A stretch of DNA of 64,000 nucleotides from Mycobacterium sp. (GTDB lineage: Bacteria; Actinomycetota; Actinomycetes; Mycobacteriales; Mycobacteriaceae). A model generated the notes under the pieces. It was given only the letters and a program-made list of their open reading frames with translations, had not been told where the DNA came from and ran no database searches. Shown here one piece after another: positions 62,984-64,000 of the stretch. Location: contig JARLGR010000033.1 in NCBI GenBank assembly GCA_031292665.1, forward strand, positions 1 to 64,000, given 5' to 3'. Every line of letters starts with the position of its first letter. Position 1 is the first letter of the stretch. A program made the position numbers and the translations under genes.

Positions 62984-64000
62984 CGCACGAGTCGACTGCC
63001 GCGTGGCGCGAACTGCTCGACGTGCTCGGCTCGCTTGATCGTTCGTTCCTCGACGGAGATCGCGCGGTGACCGACGACCGGCACGTCGCCGACGGCTACC
63101 GCACGCTGGCCACCACCCTGGGCGTGGCGTTCGACACCTATCTGTTCACCGAGCCGGGCCGGCCGCAGTTCGTCGCGGTCAACACGCCGTTCCGCCGTGA
63201 CCGCCGGTGGGGCGGCGACAACACCGACGCCTACTATTTCATCTGCCCGGTGGATCCAACGCGCCGCTATCGAATCAGCGGGAACACCGGTGACAGCGTG
63301 TACTTCTCGGTGACTGCCTACAACGAGCCGTCACCCGGCGCGTGGTCGGACAAGGTCGTTGCGATCGTCCGCGACAGCGATCTGGACGTCGACGCCGACG
63401 GCAACTTCTCCTTCGAGTTCGGCCCCACGCCCGACGCCGCCGTGCTGATGACCCGTGACTACCAGGCCGATCCGCTGGCCGGCCGCCCGGTCACCTGGCG
63501 GATCGAGGCGCTCGACGAGCCCGACCCGATACGACACGGTGACGCGGAAACCGCCGCGCGGCTGCGGGCGACCGCGACGTGGTTGCGCACCATGTTCGCC
63601 ATCGTGCCGCTGGCGGTCGGGTCGCGCGCCGACGACCAGCATGCACTGGGACACGAGACCGCGCACGCCGCAAACGAGTTCGCCGATCCCTACCAGGTGC
63701 CCGACGCCAACTTCGGCTGGTCGGCGCGCGACGCGTGCTATTCCTACGGCAGTTTCGTGCTCGACGACGACGAGGCGCTGGTCATCACGCACCGGCCCCC
63801 GCCGTGCCGGTTCTGGAACCTGGTGGTGTGGAACCAGTTCATGACCACCTACGGAGCCTCTGAGGGCCCCGACGCCCGTTGCTCGGTGAACGGCCACAGC
63901 GCTGTGACCAATAGCGATGGCTCGGTGACGATCGTGTTGACCCGCGGGATGACGGCTCACCCGAATTCGCTGACGGCGCTAGGCTATCCGCGTGGCAACC
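62980..64000 (+). CDS. DUF1254/DUF1214-like protein, C-terminus beyond window
   Basis: 340 codons are visible from an ATG that overlaps the TetR stop as ATGA. Features include AWRELLDVLGSLDRSFLDGD, YRISGNTGDSVYFSVTAYNE, YYFICPVDPTRRYRISG and DDEALVITHRPPPCRFWNLV with WNLVVWNQFM. This resembles the DUF1214-containing proteins common in mycobacteria, whose role is unknown. Coupling to the TetR gene suggests shared control. The frame is open at the window edge. Confidence 0.7.
   Translation, partial: MTHESTAAWRELLDVLGSLDRSFLDGDRAVTDDRHVADGYRTLATTLGVAFDTYLFTEPGRPQFVAVNTPFRRDRRWGGDNTDAYYFICPVDPTRRYRISGNTGDSVYFSVTAYNEPSPGAWSDKVVAIVRDSDLDVDADGNFSFEFGPTPDAAVLMTRDYQADPLAGRPVTWRIEALDEPDPIRHGDAETAARLRATATWLRTMFAIVPLAVGSRADDQHALGHETAHAANEFADPYQVPDANFGWSARDACYSYGSFVLDDDEALVITHRPPPCRFWNLVVWNQFMTTYGASEGPDARCSVNGHSAVTNSDGSVTIVLTRGMTAHPNSLTALGYPRGN

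Overview
The window is high-GC actinobacterial DNA and almost certainly comes from a nontuberculous Mycobacterium. The evidence is a set of PE-family genes, a 13E12-type HNH repeat, F420-dependent enzymes, many acyl-CoA enzymes and SAM methyltransferases of the mycobacterial family. Most tellingly, from about 19.4 kb to 61.1 kb the gene order matches, in inverted orientation, what I remember of M. tuberculosis H37Rv Rv0134 (ephF) to Rv0161. Those locus names come from memory of gene order and protein features, not from a search.

Layout. 1-127 is the start of a chromosomal DUF2267 gene. 128-1059 is AT-richer DNA with one doubtful orphan ORF. About 1060-6910 is a short phiRv1-like prophage on the minus strand: serine integrase, conserved small protein, excisionase, small ORFs, primase-helicase, two zinc-finger proteins and a P27-type terminase small subunit. 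Most of its genes overlap by a few bases, and no capsid, protease or portal gene is present. It abuts a 13E12 HNH gene that ends abruptly and also carries two in-frame TAG codons. 8.2-15.0 kb is a lipid-metabolism block: deazaflavin reductase-like protein, DUF427, acyl-CoA dehydrogenase, LLM oxidoreductase, two thioesterases, SMP-30 hydrolase and TetR. 15.0-15.9 kb is a junkyard of IS5-type and phage-like remnants. 15.9-19.1 kb is a very large cyclase-ATPase regulator. 19.2-23.7 kb holds an FAD oxidase, an SDR, a DapB-like dehydrogenase and a hydrolase.

23.8-40.9 kb is the PE region. One PE-PPE hydrolase gene sits at the PE3/PE4 position and is followed by a TetR gene, pntAa-pntAb-pntB, fadE2 and ptpB. 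At the PE1/PE2 position there is an expanded plus-strand array of five apparently intact PE genes and one PE_PGRS-like remnant. One array member has lost the hydrolase core. Promoter-like elements of similar design precede the array members.

40.9-64 kb continues the syntenic block: quinone oxidoreductase, SDR and aldehyde dehydrogenase operon; three paralogous methyltransferases with an LCP cell-wall ligase; pirin-TetR; ClC channel; Dps, whose natural start codon is out of frame; DNA glycosylase; NTF2-like proteins; DUF427; methyltransferase; epimerase; msrA; cyp138 divergent from its TetR with two matching palindromes between them; molbindin; ephF; sulfotransferase; TetR; and a DUF1254/DUF1214-like gene cut by the window end. 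I saw no tRNA, rRNA or CRISPR array.
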